Assembly (NCBI RefSeq): GCF_002980625.1 | Contig: NZ_PVLR01000018.1 | Coordinates: forward strand, 1-64,000 | Reading direction: 5' to 3' | Length of the DNA: 64,000 nucleotides | DNA from: Malikia spinosa | Lineage (GTDB): Bacteria; Pseudomonadota; Gammaproteobacteria; Burkholderiales; Burkholderiaceae_C | Shown here: piece by piece, positions 17,344 to 27,172 of the stretch | How positions within the stretch are numbered: the stretch's first letter is position 1 | Layout of the letters: the number at the start of each line of letters is the position of its first letter | The notes under the pieces: generated by a model | Database searches by the model: none | What the model was told of the DNA's origin: nothing | What the model saw: the letters and a program-made list of their open reading frames with translations, nothing else | Translations under genes and position numbers: made by a program

Positions 17344-17509
17344 GATAAGAATGGTCCATCCTTTCAGACTTGCTCAGGCCTGCTGGCAAGACTGGTGAAG
17401 GCGGGTTCATCCTCCGCCTTTCACGCCTCATGAATCCGGAATTCCCGGTACTTGATTCCTGAATTTCACGCGAGTCGTATGCTGGCTCGCCGGGCGTGAG
17501 AACAGGCGC

Positions 17510-19261
17510 TCACCCATCATCCCGATCGCGCCGATTGCTGGCCCAGATCGACAGCAGCAGCCAGACGCTGCCCAGGCCAGCGCCCAGGAAGCCCAGCAGG
17601 CCAAAGGCCGGCAGACCGAGCCAGCTCGGGCCGCCCGGCACCGTCATGACGATCGACGAACCGATGATCAGCGCCGCGATCACGATGCCGACCACCAGCC
17701 GGTTCGCCGCCCGGTCGAGCTGGTTGCCGATCCGGCGCAGGTCGAGCACGTCGATGTGGATGTCGAGCCGGCCCTTGCGCGCCGCGCGCAACAGGCGCGA
17801 CAGGTCCTGCGGCAGCCCGGCCAGCAGGCCGAGCAGCTCGCTGACGCTGCGCCAGCCGCGTCCGAGCAGGGCGGCGGGCTGGTAGCGTTCGCGCAGCAGC
17901 TGACGCAACAGCGGCAGCGCCTCGCCCGCCATGTCGAAGTCGGGGTCGAGCTCGCGGCCCATACCTTCCAGCGTGACGAAGGCCTTGACCAGCAGGCCCA
18001 GGTCGGCCGGCAAGGCGACGCGGTGGTGGCGCAGGATGGCGACCACGTCCGACAGCAGCGCTGCCAGCTTGAGTTGCCGCAGCGGCAAGCCGCGGTATTG
18101 CTCGACGAAGGCCTCGATCTCGGCCACCAGCGCCTCGTGGTCGACCGCGCCGTCGCCGCTCCAGTCGGTCAGCACATCGGCGACACGGGCCGGCTCCTGC
18201 TGCACCAGGCCCAGCAGCAGCGCCATCAGCTGCTCGCGCCGCTGCTCGGACAGGCGACCGACCATGCCGAAATCGATGAAGGCAATCCGGTTGCCCGGCA
18301 GATAGAACACGTTGCCGGGGTGCGGATCGGCATGAAAGAAGCCATCCTGCACGATCATCTTGAGCACCGCATGCGCGCCCCGGCGCGCCAGTACCTTGCG
18401 GTCCAGGCCGGCGGCATCGACCTCGGCCAGCTTGCGCCCCGGTATGCCGGCGATGTAGTCCTGCACGCAGACCCGCTCGCCGCTCCATTGCCAGTGCACG
18501 CGCGGCACCACGATCAGCGGCGCGGCCTGCAGCAGCTCGCCGCCGCCGGGCCGGGGCTGGCTCGCGTCGGCATCGGCATAGCCCTCGAACTGGGTCGCGA
18601 TCCGGGTCGCGTTGCGGCATTCGACCGCGAAATCGAGCTCATTGCGCAGCGACTTGCCAAACTGCTGCACCACCTGCTGCGGGCTGAAGGTGCGCAGCTC
18701 GGGGCTCTCGGACTCGGCCAGCTGCGCCAGCCGCAGCAGCCAGCGCAGGTCGGCCTCGATCACCGGCCGGATGCCGGGACGGCGCACCTTGACCACCACC
18801 TCGGTGCCGTCATGCAAGCGGGCCCGGTGCACCTGCGCGACCGAGGCCGCCGCCAGCGGCACGGGATCGAAGGCCGCAAACACCTGCTCGGGCAGGCCGC
18901 CGAGGTCCTCGACCAGCTGCGGCAACAGCAGCTCGTAGGGCACGGCTGGCGCGCTGTCCTGCAACTGGCTGAACTCGGCGATCCACTCGGGCTCGAACAG
19001 GTCGACCCGGGTCGCGAGCACCTGACCCAGCTTGACGAAGGTCGGTCCGAGCTCCTCGAGCACGCGCCGCAGCCGCTGCGGCGGCGTCAGATGGGTCAGC
19101 TCATGGCTGTCGCGCCAGTGCAGCGCGCGGCCGGCATCCTCGAGCGCATTGGCCAGCCCGAAGCGCTGGACCAGGTCGCCGAAGCCGTAGCGGATCAGGA
19201 CCGAGGCGATGTCGTGCAGGCGGCCCAAGTCGCGGACCGAGGCCAGCGCCTGCCACAGCAT
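17510..19261 (-). CDS. ubiB: ABC1/UbiB-family atypical kinase
   Basis: The 583-residue protein has UbiB-family signatures: the KxGQ loop (TFVKLGQVLATRVDLF), the Ala-rich nucleotide loop (PLAAASVAQVHRARL), HADPHPGN and DFG (FIDFGMVGRL). Two C-terminal membrane helices (about 525-575) anchor it. UbiB proteins have ATPase activity and support ubiquinone biosynthesis at the membrane. No ubi genes are adjacent, so this may be a paralogue rather than the ubiquinone-operon copy. The start overlaps a possible small ORF. Confidence 0.85.
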   Translation of the reverse strand: MLWQALASVRDLGRLHDIASVLIRYGFGDLVQRFGLANALEDAGRALHWRDSHELTHLTPPQRLRRVLEELGPTFVKLGQVLATRVDLFEPEWIAEFSQLQDSAPAVPYELLLPQLVEDLGGLPEQVFAAFDPVPLAAASVAQVHRARLHDGTEVVVKVRRPGIRPVIEADLRWLLRLAQLAESESPELRTFSPQQVVQQFGKSLRNELDFAVECRNATRIATQFEGYADADASQPRPGGGELLQAAPLIVVPRVHWQWSGERVCVQDYIAGIPGRKLAEVDAAGLDRKVLARRGAHAVLKMIVQDGFFHADPHPGNVFYLPGNRIAFIDFGMVGRLSEQRREQLMALLLGLVQQEPARVADVLTDWSGDGAVDHEALVAEIEAFVEQYRGLPLRQLKLAALLSDVVAILRHHRVALPADLGLLVKAFVTLEGMGRELDPDFDMAGEALPLLRQLLRERYQPAALLGRGWRSVSELLGLLAGLPQDLSRLLRAARKGRLDIHIDVLDLRRIGNQLDRAANRLVVGIVIAALIIGSSIVMTVPGGPSWLGLPAFGLLGFLGAGLGSVWLLLSIWASNRRDRDDG

Positions 19262-19446
19262 CAGGCGTCCTTGCTGCTCTGTTCAGCCCAGCAGACGAGC
19301 CAGAGCTGAGCAGCAGCTTGCGCTGCAGCTTCCCTGCGGTATTGCTCTGCGCCCATGAGATTCTCCTGCTGGTAGGTGGCGGCGATGGTCCCAAGCCAGC
19401 CTCCCGCATAGCCCTGCTGCTGGCAAGCTGCGGCGAAAGACGGCAA
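19261..19446 (-). CDS. Possible small protein coupled to UbiB-like gene
   Basis: A 61-codon frame ends in TGA overlapping the UbiB-like ATG, the arrangement usual for translational coupling. The peptide begins MPSFAAACQQQGYAGGW and ends in WAEQSSKDA. It has no recognisable domain and no obvious membrane segment. The overlap is the only support, and the frame could be fortuitous. Confidence 0.3.
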   Translation of the reverse strand: MPSFAAACQQQGYAGGWLGTIAATYQQENLMGAEQYRREAAAQAAAQLWLVCWAEQSSKDA

Positions 19447-19479
19447 GCGAATATCGTAGCATCCGACCGGGAGTTCCGC

Positions 19480-20166
19480 TCAGACCGCCGCCAGGCGGTA
19501 GCCCACGCCGACATCGGTCAGCAAGTGCCTGGGCTCGGCCGGATCGCGCTCGATCTTGGCCCGCAGCTGGCCCATGTAAAGGCGCAGGTAATGCGTATGG
19601 CCGCTGAAGGCCTCGCCCCAGACATCGGCCAGCAGTTGCCGGTGAGTCACGACCCGGCCCGCGCTGCGCACCAGCCGCGCGAGCAGCTTGAACTCGGTCG
19701 GCGTGAGATGCACCGGCTCGCCGTCGCGCAACACCATGCGAGCGGCAAGATCGATACGCAGGTCGTCGAGCTCGTGCAGCGTGACGGCGGGCTCGAGCGC
19801 CGTGCCGCGATGGCGCAGCGCGACGCGCAGGCGCGCGAGCAGCTCGCCGATGCTGAAGGGCTTGGTCAGGTAATCATCCGCCCCCGCATCGAGCAGCCTG
19901 ATCTTCTGCGCCTCCTGGTCGCGTGCCGAGACGACGATGACGGGCAGGTTGGAGCGCTGACGCAGCTCGTGCACGAGGTCGGCACCATCGCCGTCGGGCA
20001 GACCGAGGTCGAGCAGGACCAGATCGGGTGAATCGTATCGCAGGATAGCGCAGGCCTCGCTGAGCGAAACCGCCGTCAGGACGTCGAAGCCCTCGACAGC
20101 GAGCGCGGACTGCATGAAGGTCCTGATCTCGCGGTCGTCCTCGACCACCAGTACGCGCAGGGTCAT
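19480..20166 (-). CDS. kdpE: KdpE-like response regulator
   Basis: This OmpR-class regulator of 228 residues has a receiver domain (VEDD near residue 9, phospho-acceptor Asp in VLLDLGLPDGDG, Lys in YLTKPF) and a C-terminal winged helix (HLTPTEFKLLARLV ... GHTHYLRLYMGQLRAKIE). The C-terminal pattern matches KdpE, which controls potassium uptake genes. It overlaps the upstream sensor kinase by four bases. The window contains no kdpFABC; the nearby potassium gene is kup, a plausible target. Confidence 0.9.
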   Translation of the reverse strand: MTLRVLVVEDDREIRTFMQSALAVEGFDVLTAVSLSEACAILRYDSPDLVLLDLGLPDGDGADLVHELRQRSNLPVIVVSARDQEAQKIRLLDAGADDYLTKPFSIGELLARLRVALRHRGTALEPAVTLHELDDLRIDLAARMVLRDGEPVHLTPTEFKLLARLVRSAGRVVTHRQLLADVWGEAFSGHTHYLRLYMGQLRAKIERDPAEPRHLLTDVGVGYRLAAV

Positions 20167-21557
20167 GACGACTCCTCCAAGGGCTGCTGAAGCTCGACCG
20201 GCAGGCTCAGGCGAAAGCGGCAGCCGCCGCCCTCACGGCCCTCGACGACGAGGATGCCACCGTGGGCCATCGCGATCGCGCGGCAGACCGCCAGGCCGAG
20301 ACCCGCGCCACGCTGCCCCGAGCGGTCGCTGCGCGAATAGGGACGGAAGACGGATTCGCGCAGCGCCACGGGAATGCCGGGACCGCAGTCAGAAACGCAA
20401 AGGTCAATTCGTCCCGGCCCGTACAAGGCCTGGATCTCGATGCTGCCCTCGGCGTACTTCAGCGCATTGTCCAGCAGGTTGATAAGCAACTGGCCGAGCA
20501 GCACCGGATCGACGCGTAGCAACGGCAGCCCGGCCGGAATCACAGAGCGGATGCGACGCCCGGAGTCCTGCGGTCGCACCCGCGCCAGCACGGCGCCGAC
20601 GATCTCCTCGACCGACTCCCAGTCCCGGTGGAGTTCGACGACTGGGTCTGACAGACGAGCGAGCTGCAGCGTGTTCTCGGTCAGAACGGTCAGGTAGCGC
20701 GCCTCGGTCGCGATGCTCCCGAGCATGCGCGACTGCAGCTCGGGCGATAGCCGGTCGCGCTGCGTCTGCAGCGAGGACGATGCCCCGAGAATGGTCGCGA
20801 GCGGCGTGCGCAGGTCGTGCGAGATCGATGCCAGGAAGGTGTTGAGCAGTTCGTGGCGCTGCGCCTCGCTGCGGGCAGCGAGGACGGCCTCGTCGAGCTC
20901 AAGCCGCCAGAGCGCCTGCGCCAGCAGCGCCGCCAGCGTGCGGCCATGCTCAAGCCCCTCCTGCTCTTGTGCGGCAGCGGCCGGAATTACAGCCATGCCG
21001 AACACCCTGCCCTGCTCGCCCAGCGGCAGGCAGATGCCCTGCGCCGCCTCTGGCACGCTATTGCCCTCATCCGCGAACGTCAGAATGGCGCCAGTGCCAA
21101 ACGCAGCCTGCAGCGCGGCCTGCCCGATGGTACGGACCTCGTGCATGGCAGCAGCAGCCGACAGGCGCATCGCGAGCTCCTGCAGCTGCCGCGCCCGGCC
21201 TTCGCTCAGGCGCGCCGCACGGGCTTCGCGCTGCAGGCCGGCTGCCAGGCGGCTGGTCATGAAAGCGACAAACAGCATGACCACGAGCGCGATCAGGTGC
21301 TCGCGCTGGTCGACCGCGAAGGTCCAGCGCGGCGGCACGAAGAAGAAATTCAGCGCCGCGACAGCACCAACCGCACAGACCGCCGCCTCCAACCGCCCCA
21401 GACGGTAGGAAACGATCTCCACCACCAGCACATAGAGCATGGCCTGGCTGGTCAGCGAGACATAGGAATCGATCAGCAGGCCGAACGCGGTCGCCGCCGC
21501 GAGCAGCAGCAGGACGAGCGCCCAGCGTACGGGATACAGGTCTAGGATCAAGGACAA
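20163..21557 (-). CDS. Short KdpD-like sensor histidine kinase
   Basis: This 464-residue kinase corresponds to the C-terminal half of KdpD: a four-helix DUF4118 membrane domain at the N-terminus (residues about 5-105), a GAF-like region, a HisKA domain with the phospho-His in SISHDLRTPLATILG, and an ATPase domain ending GAGLGLAVCRAIAMAHGG. KdpD's usual N-terminal KdpD and Usp domains (about 400 residues) are missing, and the DNA upstream (21558-21783) does not encode them. It is coupled to the KdpE-like gene and divergent from kup. Confidence 0.9.
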   Translation of the reverse strand: MSLILDLYPVRWALVLLLLAAATAFGLLIDSYVSLTSQAMLYVLVVEIVSYRLGRLEAAVCAVGAVAALNFFFVPPRWTFAVDQREHLIALVVMLFVAFMTSRLAAGLQREARAARLSEGRARQLQELAMRLSAAAAMHEVRTIGQAALQAAFGTGAILTFADEGNSVPEAAQGICLPLGEQGRVFGMAVIPAAAAQEQEGLEHGRTLAALLAQALWRLELDEAVLAARSEAQRHELLNTFLASISHDLRTPLATILGASSSLQTQRDRLSPELQSRMLGSIATEARYLTVLTENTLQLARLSDPVVELHRDWESVEEIVGAVLARVRPQDSGRRIRSVIPAGLPLLRVDPVLLGQLLINLLDNALKYAEGSIEIQALYGPGRIDLCVSDCGPGIPVALRESVFRPYSRSDRSGQRGAGLGLAVCRAIAMAHGGILVVEGREGGGCRFRLSLPVELQQPLEESS

Positions 21558-21783
21558 GACGAAGGCTGGAATCGGTTGTGCCGGAGATTTCGTGCCGGGT
21601 AATCAGCCGGAAATGGCGACCACCGTGCAGAAAAACTCAGTTTGCAGTATGTCACCGCACGCATAAGGAAAGCATAAGTGCCAGACGCCACCATGCACCG
21701 CGCGGCCGACCGGAGCAGTCGAAGCGCCACACAATCCGGACATTGCAACCACGCAGCGGCCTTCAATGCGACCGTACTGACAC

Positions 21784-23652
21784 ATGTCCGCACCCAAATC
21801 CTCGCTGGGACCCCTGACCCTGGGAGCCATAGGCGTCGTCTACGGCGACATCGGCACCAGCGTGCTCTACGCCGTCAAGGAAGTGTTCAGCTCCGGCCAT
21901 CTCGAGCCGACCACAGCCAACGTCTACGGCGTCATGTCCATGTTCTTCTGGACGCTGACGCTGATCGTTACGCTCAAGTACGTGACGCTCGTGATGCGCG
22001 CCGACAACCACGGCGAGGGCGGCCTGGTGGCACTGCTCGCGCTGGCCATGGAGGCGGTCAGCAACAGGCCGCGCCTGCGCAACTTCCTGCTCCTGCTCGG
22101 CGTCTTCGGTGCCGGACTGTTCTACGGTGACGGCGTGATCACGCCGGCGATCTCGGTGCTGTCCGCAGTGGAGGGGCTCGAGATCGTCTCACTCACCTTC
22201 ACCAAGGCGGTGATCCCGCTGACCCTGCTGGTCCTGCTCGCACTGTTCGCGGTCCAGAAGCACGGCACTGCCGGCATAGGCAGGCTGTTCGGCCCGATCA
22301 TGGTGGTCTGGTTCGTCGTGATCGGTGCGGCTGGCGCGGTGCAGGTGCTCGAGCGCCCCGAGATCCTGTGGGCGATCAGCCCGCATCACGCGCTCGGCTT
22401 CATGTGGCGCAACCCTGGTCTGACCTTCGTACTGCTCGGGGCGGTGGTGCTATGCGTCACGGGCGGCGAGGCGCTCTATGCGGACATGGGGCATTTCGGC
22501 CGCAAGCCGATCAGGCTGGCCTGGTTCGGCCTGGCGATGCCGGCGCTCGCGCTCAACTACTTGGGCCAGGGCGCTCTGCTGCTCGCCCGGCCCGAGGCGG
22601 TAGAGAACCCCTTCTTCCTGATGATTCCGCAGTGGGGCATGCTGCCCATGGTCGGTCTCGCGACAGCTGCGACCGTGATCGCGTCGCAGGCGCTGATCTC
22701 GGGCGCGTACAGCGTGACCAAGCAGGTCATACAGCTGGGCTACCTGCCGCGCCTGCAGATTCAGCACACCAGCGCCGAGGAAAGCGGCCAGATCTACCTG
22801 CCCTTCGTGAACTGGGGCCTGTTTGTCTGCATCGTGCTGGCGGTGGGGATGTTCAAGACCTCAAGCAACCTGGCTGCCGCCTACGGCATCGCTGTCACGC
22901 TCGTGATGCTGATCACGACCGTGCTGACCTTCTTCGTCGTCCGCTACCGCTGGGGCTACCCGCTCTGGCTGAGCCTGGGCGCGACCAGCTTCTTCGTCGT
23001 GATCGACTTGGCGTTCTTCGGCTCCAACCTGCTCAAGCTCACCGAGGGCGGCTGGTTCCCGCTCGCGATCGGAGCAGTCGTGTTCCTGCTGATGACGACT
23101 TGGCACGAAGGGCGCCGGCTGCTCGGCGAATCGATCAGCAACCACGCGCTCGATCTGGGCGACTTCCTCGAATCGATCTTCGCAAACCCGCCGGTGCGCG
23201 CGGACGGCACGGCTGTCTTCCTGTCCGCGCAGCCAGACACGGTGCCCAACGCGCTGCTGCACAACCTCAAGCACAACAAGGTGCTGCACGAGCAGAACCT
23301 GTTCGTGACGGTGCGCAACCACGGAGTACCTTGGATCAAGCCAGCGCAGCGCCTGGAGGCCGAGGCGCTGGGACGCGGCTGCTGGAAAGTGATCGTCAAC
23401 CTGGGCTTCATGGACGACACTGACCTGCCGCGTGCCCTGGCGCAGCTAGAGCGCCGCGGCGTCGCGCTCGACCCGATGCGAACGAGCTATTTCCTGTCGC
23501 GCGACATCATCGTTCCTTCGATGGGCGGGCGCATGGCACAGTGGCGCGAGAAGCTGTTCGCGCAGATGCACCACAACGCGAGCTCGGCGGCCGAGTTCCT
23601 GAAACTGCCGAACAACGCCGTCGTCGAGCTCGGCAGCAAGATCGAGATCTGA
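21784..23652 (+). CDS. kup: KUP-type potassium uptake transporter
   Basis: The 622-residue protein has twelve predicted membrane helices and a soluble C-terminal third. It begins with the KUP signature [20 protein letters not shown] (usually ...GTSPLY; here the Pro is Val) and contains [26 protein letters not shown] proteins import K+ with protons across the inner membrane. The gene is divergent from a KdpD/KdpE-like pair, separated by about 226 bases in which no further gene is seen, so potassium-responsive control by that pair is a plausible inference. Confidence 0.96.
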   Translation: MSAPKSSLGPLTLGAIGVVYGDIGTSVLYAVKEVFSSGHLEPTTANVYGVMSMFFWTLTLIVTLKYVTLVMRADNHGEGGLVALLALAMEAVSNRPRLRNFLLLLGVFGAGLFYGDGVITPAISVLSAVEGLEIVSLTFTKAVIPLTLLVLLALFAVQKHGTAGIGRLFGPIMVVWFVVIGAAGAVQVLERPEILWAISPHHALGFMWRNPGLTFVLLGAVVLCVTGGEALYADMGHFGRKPIRLAWFGLAMPALALNYLGQGALLLARPEAVENPFFLMIPQWGMLPMVGLATAATVIASQALISGAYSVTKQVIQLGYLPRLQIQHTSAEESGQIYLPFVNWGLFVCIVLAVGMFKTSSNLAAAYGIAVTLVMLITTVLTFFVVRYRWGYPLWLSLGATSFFVVIDLAFFGSNLLKLTEGGWFPLAIGAVVFLLMTTWHEGRRLLGESISNHALDLGDFLESIFANPPVRADGTAVFLSAQPDTVPNALLHNLKHNKVLHEQNLFVTVRNHGVPWIKPAQRLEAEALGRGCWKVIVNLGFMDDTDLPRALAQLERRGVALDPMRTSYFLSRDIIVPSMGGRMAQWREKLFAQMHHNASSAAEFLKLPNNAVVELGSKIEI

Positions 23653-23703
23653 GGCGAAACCGTCCGGACCCGCACGGGTAGGCGTCAATCCGGCAGGCGA
23701 CGT

Positions 23704-24414
23704 TCAGGTCTCCTTGTGGCCGGGTCCGGCCTTGGCCGCCGGCTTGACCTGTTCGGCCAGGCCGCCCAGCACGCCGGCGGCGATCTGGCGCAGCAGGTCG
23801 GTGCTGGCCTGCGCGAGCTTGAGTCCGGCATCGAGCTGGGCCTTGCCGACCTCGCCGAGCTGCTGCGCCGTCGTCAGCCAGCCCTGCTGCAGCTGGGCAC
23901 CGACGGCCGAGCCGTGCAGGCGGGAATGGGCCAGCAGCTCGGACAGGATGACGCCGGCCGCATCGCGCGTGCGGCTGGCGGTGGACTGCAGGGTTTCGAG
24001 GAACATCTGCTCGAGCTGCTCGAAATCGGCGCGCGCATGCTTGAGGTCGGTGGCCGAGAAGGCCTGCGCCTTGCCAGCCGCCTCCTGCAGCGCCAGGCTG
24101 GCGCTCTGCGCCAGCTGGGCCAGCGCGGCATCGAGCCCGGCGACGACCTGCTGCAGCTGCTCCTTGGCCTGGCCGGTCTGGGCCAGCGCTGGCTGCAGCA
24201 GCGGCTGGGCACCGGCCAGCGCGCCGTTGAGCACGGCCTGGCTCAGCTCGCGCAGCGCGGCCAGGTCGAACTTGCCGCTGCCGATCTGGGCCAGCGTCAA
24301 CTGCCGGACCTGATCCTGCAGGTTCAGGCCTTGCTCGACCGCTCGCTTGACATCGGCTTCGAGTTGCGCGGCGGCGCTGCTGCCGGCCTGGGTCTGATCG
24401 TTCGGGTTTGCCAT
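23704..24414 (-). CDS. Phasin-like helical protein
   Basis: The 236-residue protein is almost wholly alpha-helical and rich in Ala, Gln and Leu, with a short flexible N-terminus and a charged Lys/Ala-rich tail (EQVKPAAKAGPGHKET). This composition and length resemble granule-associated phasins and related uncharacterised families in Burkholderiales. It lacks a signal peptide or membrane segment. No polyhydroxyalkanoate genes are adjacent. It converges on kup. The granule role is only a guess. Confidence 0.6.
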   Translation of the reverse strand: MANPNDQTQAGSSAAAQLEADVKRAVEQGLNLQDQVRQLTLAQIGSGKFDLAALRELSQAVLNGALAGAQPLLQPALAQTGQAKEQLQQVVAGLDAALAQLAQSASLALQEAAGKAQAFSATDLKHARADFEQLEQMFLETLQSTASRTRDAAGVILSELLAHSRLHGSAVGAQLQQGWLTTAQQLGEVGKAQLDAGLKLAQASTDLLRQIAAGVLGGLAEQVKPAAKAGPGHKET

Positions 24415-24514
24415 CGCATCTTCTCCGGTTGGTGGGCTATCAAGTTACAGACTGTCCATGTCAGGAGTCTCGCCCATCGCGCCGGGACTGGCAAGAAGGA
24501 CGGCGAGCGCCGGC

Positions 24515-26443
24515 TCAGGCGAGCAGGCGCACGGCGTTCCTGCCTTCGGCCTTGGCCTGGTAGAGCGCGAGGTCGGCCCGCTTGAGCCAGGACTGCGGCG
24601 AGTCCTCGGGCCTGCACTGCGTGACACCAAAGCTGGCGGTCACCTGCCCCACGGTCTCGAAGGTTTGCAAGGCCAGCAAGGCGCGCAGCTTGTCGGCCAG
24701 ACCGACGGCCTCGTCGGCGTCGCAATGCGGCATCATGATGACGAACTCCTCGCCGCCCCAGCGCGCCAGCGTATCGGCCGCCCTGAGGTTGCGCTGCACC
24801 AGCCGGGTCAGGCCGACCAGCACCGTATCGCCCACCGGATGCCCGTAGCGGTCGTTGACGGCCTTGAAATGATCGATGTCGAACATCAGCAGTGACAGCG
24901 GCTCGGCGTAGCGCTGCGACTGGATCAGCTCGCGCTGCAGTTCCTGCTCGAAATGGCGCCGGTTCCAGGCCCCGGTCAGCGTGTCGGTCGTGGCCAGGTT
25001 GCTGAGCTGGGCATTGACCAGCTGCAGCTCCCGGTTGGCCGCCTGGGCAGCATCGCGGGCCTGGCGCAGCGCCAGTTCATGGGCATTGCGCAGGCTGATG
25101 TCACGGGTCACGCCCAGGATGCCGCTCGGGCGCTGCTGCTCGTCGAACAGCGGCGTCAGGCTCGAGGTATGCCAGCGCCAGCTGCCATCGGCATGGCGGA
25201 CCCGGTACTCGATGCCGCTGGTCTTCCCGGGCAGGCTGCTGAGCCAGACCGGCCAATCGTCCGGATGCACGAGGCTGGTGTAATGCTGCCCGACCACCGA
25301 GGCCGGGTCGGTGCCCAGCCGGTCACGCCAGTTGGGCGAGACATACTGGAAGCAGCCTTGCAGGTCCAGGGTGTAGATGATGTCGTGGGCCTGCTCGACA
25401 AAGGTGCGGAACTTCTTCTCGCTGGCCTTGAGCTCGTCCTCGAGCCGCTGCCGCTGGACGATGTCCTGCTCCAGCCGGAGCGCCAGCGCCAGTTGCACCC
25501 AGTAGCCGCGCAGCAACAGGGCGGCGACAATCATCAGCAGCAGCGCGGCGAGTCCGATCTTCCAGATTCGGGCATACCAGTCGCGCAGCCAGACCTGGTC
25601 ATGCTCGCCCTGATAGACGATCAGCGGCAGCCCCTCGACCTTGCGCAACACGCCCAGTTGCGGCTGGCCATCGAGTTGCGAGACACGGCGGCCGACGCTG
25701 ACATCGACATTGCCGTCGATGAAGGCCCGGATCATCGGACTGTCGAGGGACTTGCCGACCACGCCGGCCAGCGCTGGCTTGCGTGCCACCACCTGCAACT
25801 GGGAGTCGATCAAGGTGATCACGCCATCGGACCCGGTGTCGATCCGGTCCAGCAGCGTCGAGAACATCGTGGTGTCGAGCCCGATGACCACAAAGCCGCT
25901 GCCCATGGCGCCAGGGCCCGGAATGCGCCGGGCCTGGGTCACGGCATAGCGGCCGAGGTTAGACATCACCATCGGCGTGACGACCGATTCGGCGGTCGGG
26001 CGCTCACGCAGCAGGCGGCAATAGTCCCACTCGCTGGCATCGAAATAGGACTGGACGCGGGCGTCGTGGGTGTAGCGCCGGATACAGGCCGGGTCGAACA
26101 GGCTCAGGCCCTGCGCATACGGCAAGGTCTGCAGCTTGGCATCGAGCCAGTGCACCCAGCGGCGCTGCTGCTGAGCCGAAGTGCGCCCCAGCCTGAGCTC
26201 GGAGGGCGGGAAATTGGCCGCGACATCGCGCAGCAGGTAGTCCGAGGTCTGGAACACCCCCTTGACCCATTCACCGACCAGCAGGGCATTGTTCTGCAGC
26301 CGGATCGAAGTCCGGGCATAGGCATCGTCGTAGCTGCGCTTGAGTTCCCCGGCAGCCATCAGCACAACCAGCAGGCAGAACGCAAGGAAAAGCAGCAGGC
26401 TGCGCACATAGGGTTGCCTGTTCGGTCTTGGCTCGGTCCCCAC
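24515..26443 (-). CDS. Membrane-bound PAS-GGDEF diguanylate cyclase
   Basis: This 642-residue sensor has a membrane helix near residues 13-33, a periplasmic dCACHE-like domain to about 275, a second helix near 290-310, a PAS domain (about 340-460), and a GGDEF domain. The active loop is GGEEF (RWGGEEFVIMM) and an inhibitory I-site RAAD sits five residues before it, so it should make c-di-GMP with product feedback. The ligand sensed outside the membrane is unknown. An EAL-domain protein that could counteract it is encoded at 30.6-32.0 kb. Confidence 0.93.
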   Translation of the reverse strand: MGTEPRPNRQPYVRSLLLFLAFCLLVVLMAAGELKRSYDDAYARTSIRLQNNALLVGEWVKGVFQTSDYLLRDVAANFPPSELRLGRTSAQQQRRWVHWLDAKLQTLPYAQGLSLFDPACIRRYTHDARVQSYFDASEWDYCRLLRERPTAESVVTPMVMSNLGRYAVTQARRIPGPGAMGSGFVVIGLDTTMFSTLLDRIDTGSDGVITLIDSQLQVVARKPALAGVVGKSLDSPMIRAFIDGNVDVSVGRRVSQLDGQPQLGVLRKVEGLPLIVYQGEHDQVWLRDWYARIWKIGLAALLLMIVAALLLRGYWVQLALALRLEQDIVQRQRLEDELKASEKKFRTFVEQAHDIIYTLDLQGCFQYVSPNWRDRLGTDPASVVGQHYTSLVHPDDWPVWLSSLPGKTSGIEYRVRHADGSWRWHTSSLTPLFDEQQRPSGILGVTRDISLRNAHELALRQARDAAQAANRELQLVNAQLSNLATTDTLTGAWNRRHFEQELQRELIQSQRYAEPLSLLMFDIDHFKAVNDRYGHPVGDTVLVGLTRLVQRNLRAADTLARWGGEEFVIMMPHCDADEAVGLADKLRALLALQTFETVGQVTASFGVTQCRPEDSPQSWLKRADLALYQAKAEGRNAVRLLA

Positions 26444-26501
26444 TCGTCGTCTCGATTGTTTATTTGAGAAATTTGATTGTAAGCATAAGTGTTACGCGGC
26501 G

Positions 26502-26529
26502 AAAAAAAACCCGCCACGGTGGGCGGGTT
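26502..26529 (-). terminator. Rho-independent terminator after the yceI operon
   Basis: On the minus strand AACCCGCC-caccgt-GGCGGGTT is followed by a run of eight T residues. It lies 42 bases beyond the stop codon of the downstream yceI gene and ends the b561-yceI-yceI unit. Confidence 0.88.
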
Positions 26530-26570
26530 GCGGTCGGCCGCCACCCAGACGGGTGGCTGCTGAAATCCGA

Positions 26571-27137
26571 TTACTGCTTGACGGCCTCGACCTGCAGCAC
26601 GATGCGGACGTTCTTCGGGAAGCCCCAATCGATGCCGTAGTTGACGCCGAAGGCCGCGCGGTCGATGGTCGCTTCGAAGTCGCCACCGCAGACTTCGCGC
26701 TTGAGCATCGGGCTCTGGTAGCAGTTGAACTGGTTGGCCTTGAAGCTCACCGGCTGGGTCTTGCCCAGCAGGGTCAGCTGGCCCTGGACTTCGGTCACCT
26801 TGTCGCCGTCGAAGACGAACTTGTCGGACACGAAGCGTGCCTTCGGGAACTGGGCGACGTTGAAGATGTCAGCGCTTTGCAGGTGCTTGTCGAAGGCGGC
26901 GGTGCCGGAGTTGACCGAAGTCATGTCCAGGCTGATGTCGACCTTGCCGGTCTTGGCAGCGCGGTCGAACTCGATGGTGCCTTCCTTCTTGTCGAAGCGG
27001 GCGCGGTTGACCGAGGCGCCGAAGTGGCTGATCTCGAAGGTCGCGAAGGTGTGGGTCGGGTCGACCGTGTAGTTGGCGGCTTGGGCGGCACCGGCCGACA
27101 GCAGAGCAGCGGCGATCAGGGTCAGGGACTTGCGCAT
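26571..27137 (-). CDS. yceI: YceI-family periplasmic protein (second copy)
   Basis: The 188-residue secreted lipocalin-like protein has a signal peptide ending AGAAQA near residue 20 and the YceI core: YTVDPTHTFATFEISHFG, FDKHLQSADIFNVAQFPKA, and GVNYGIDWGFPKNVRI. YceI proteins bind isoprenoid quinone-like ligands in the periplasm. The start at 27137 precedes the signal peptide; the longer frame has no support. It is 35 bases after the first yceI and shares its operon with cytochrome b561. Confidence 0.93.
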   Translation of the reverse strand: MRKSLTLIAAALLSAGAAQAANYTVDPTHTFATFEISHFGASVNRARFDKKEGTIEFDRAAKTGKVDISLDMTSVNSGTAAFDKHLQSADIFNVAQFPKARFVSDKFVFDGDKVTEVQGQLTLLGKTQPVSFKANQFNCYQSPMLKREVCGGDFEATIDRAAFGVNYGIDWGFPKNVRIVLQVEAVKQ

Positions 27138-27172
27138 GGGGTTGACTCCAGTAAAAAATGAGGTGGGATGGA

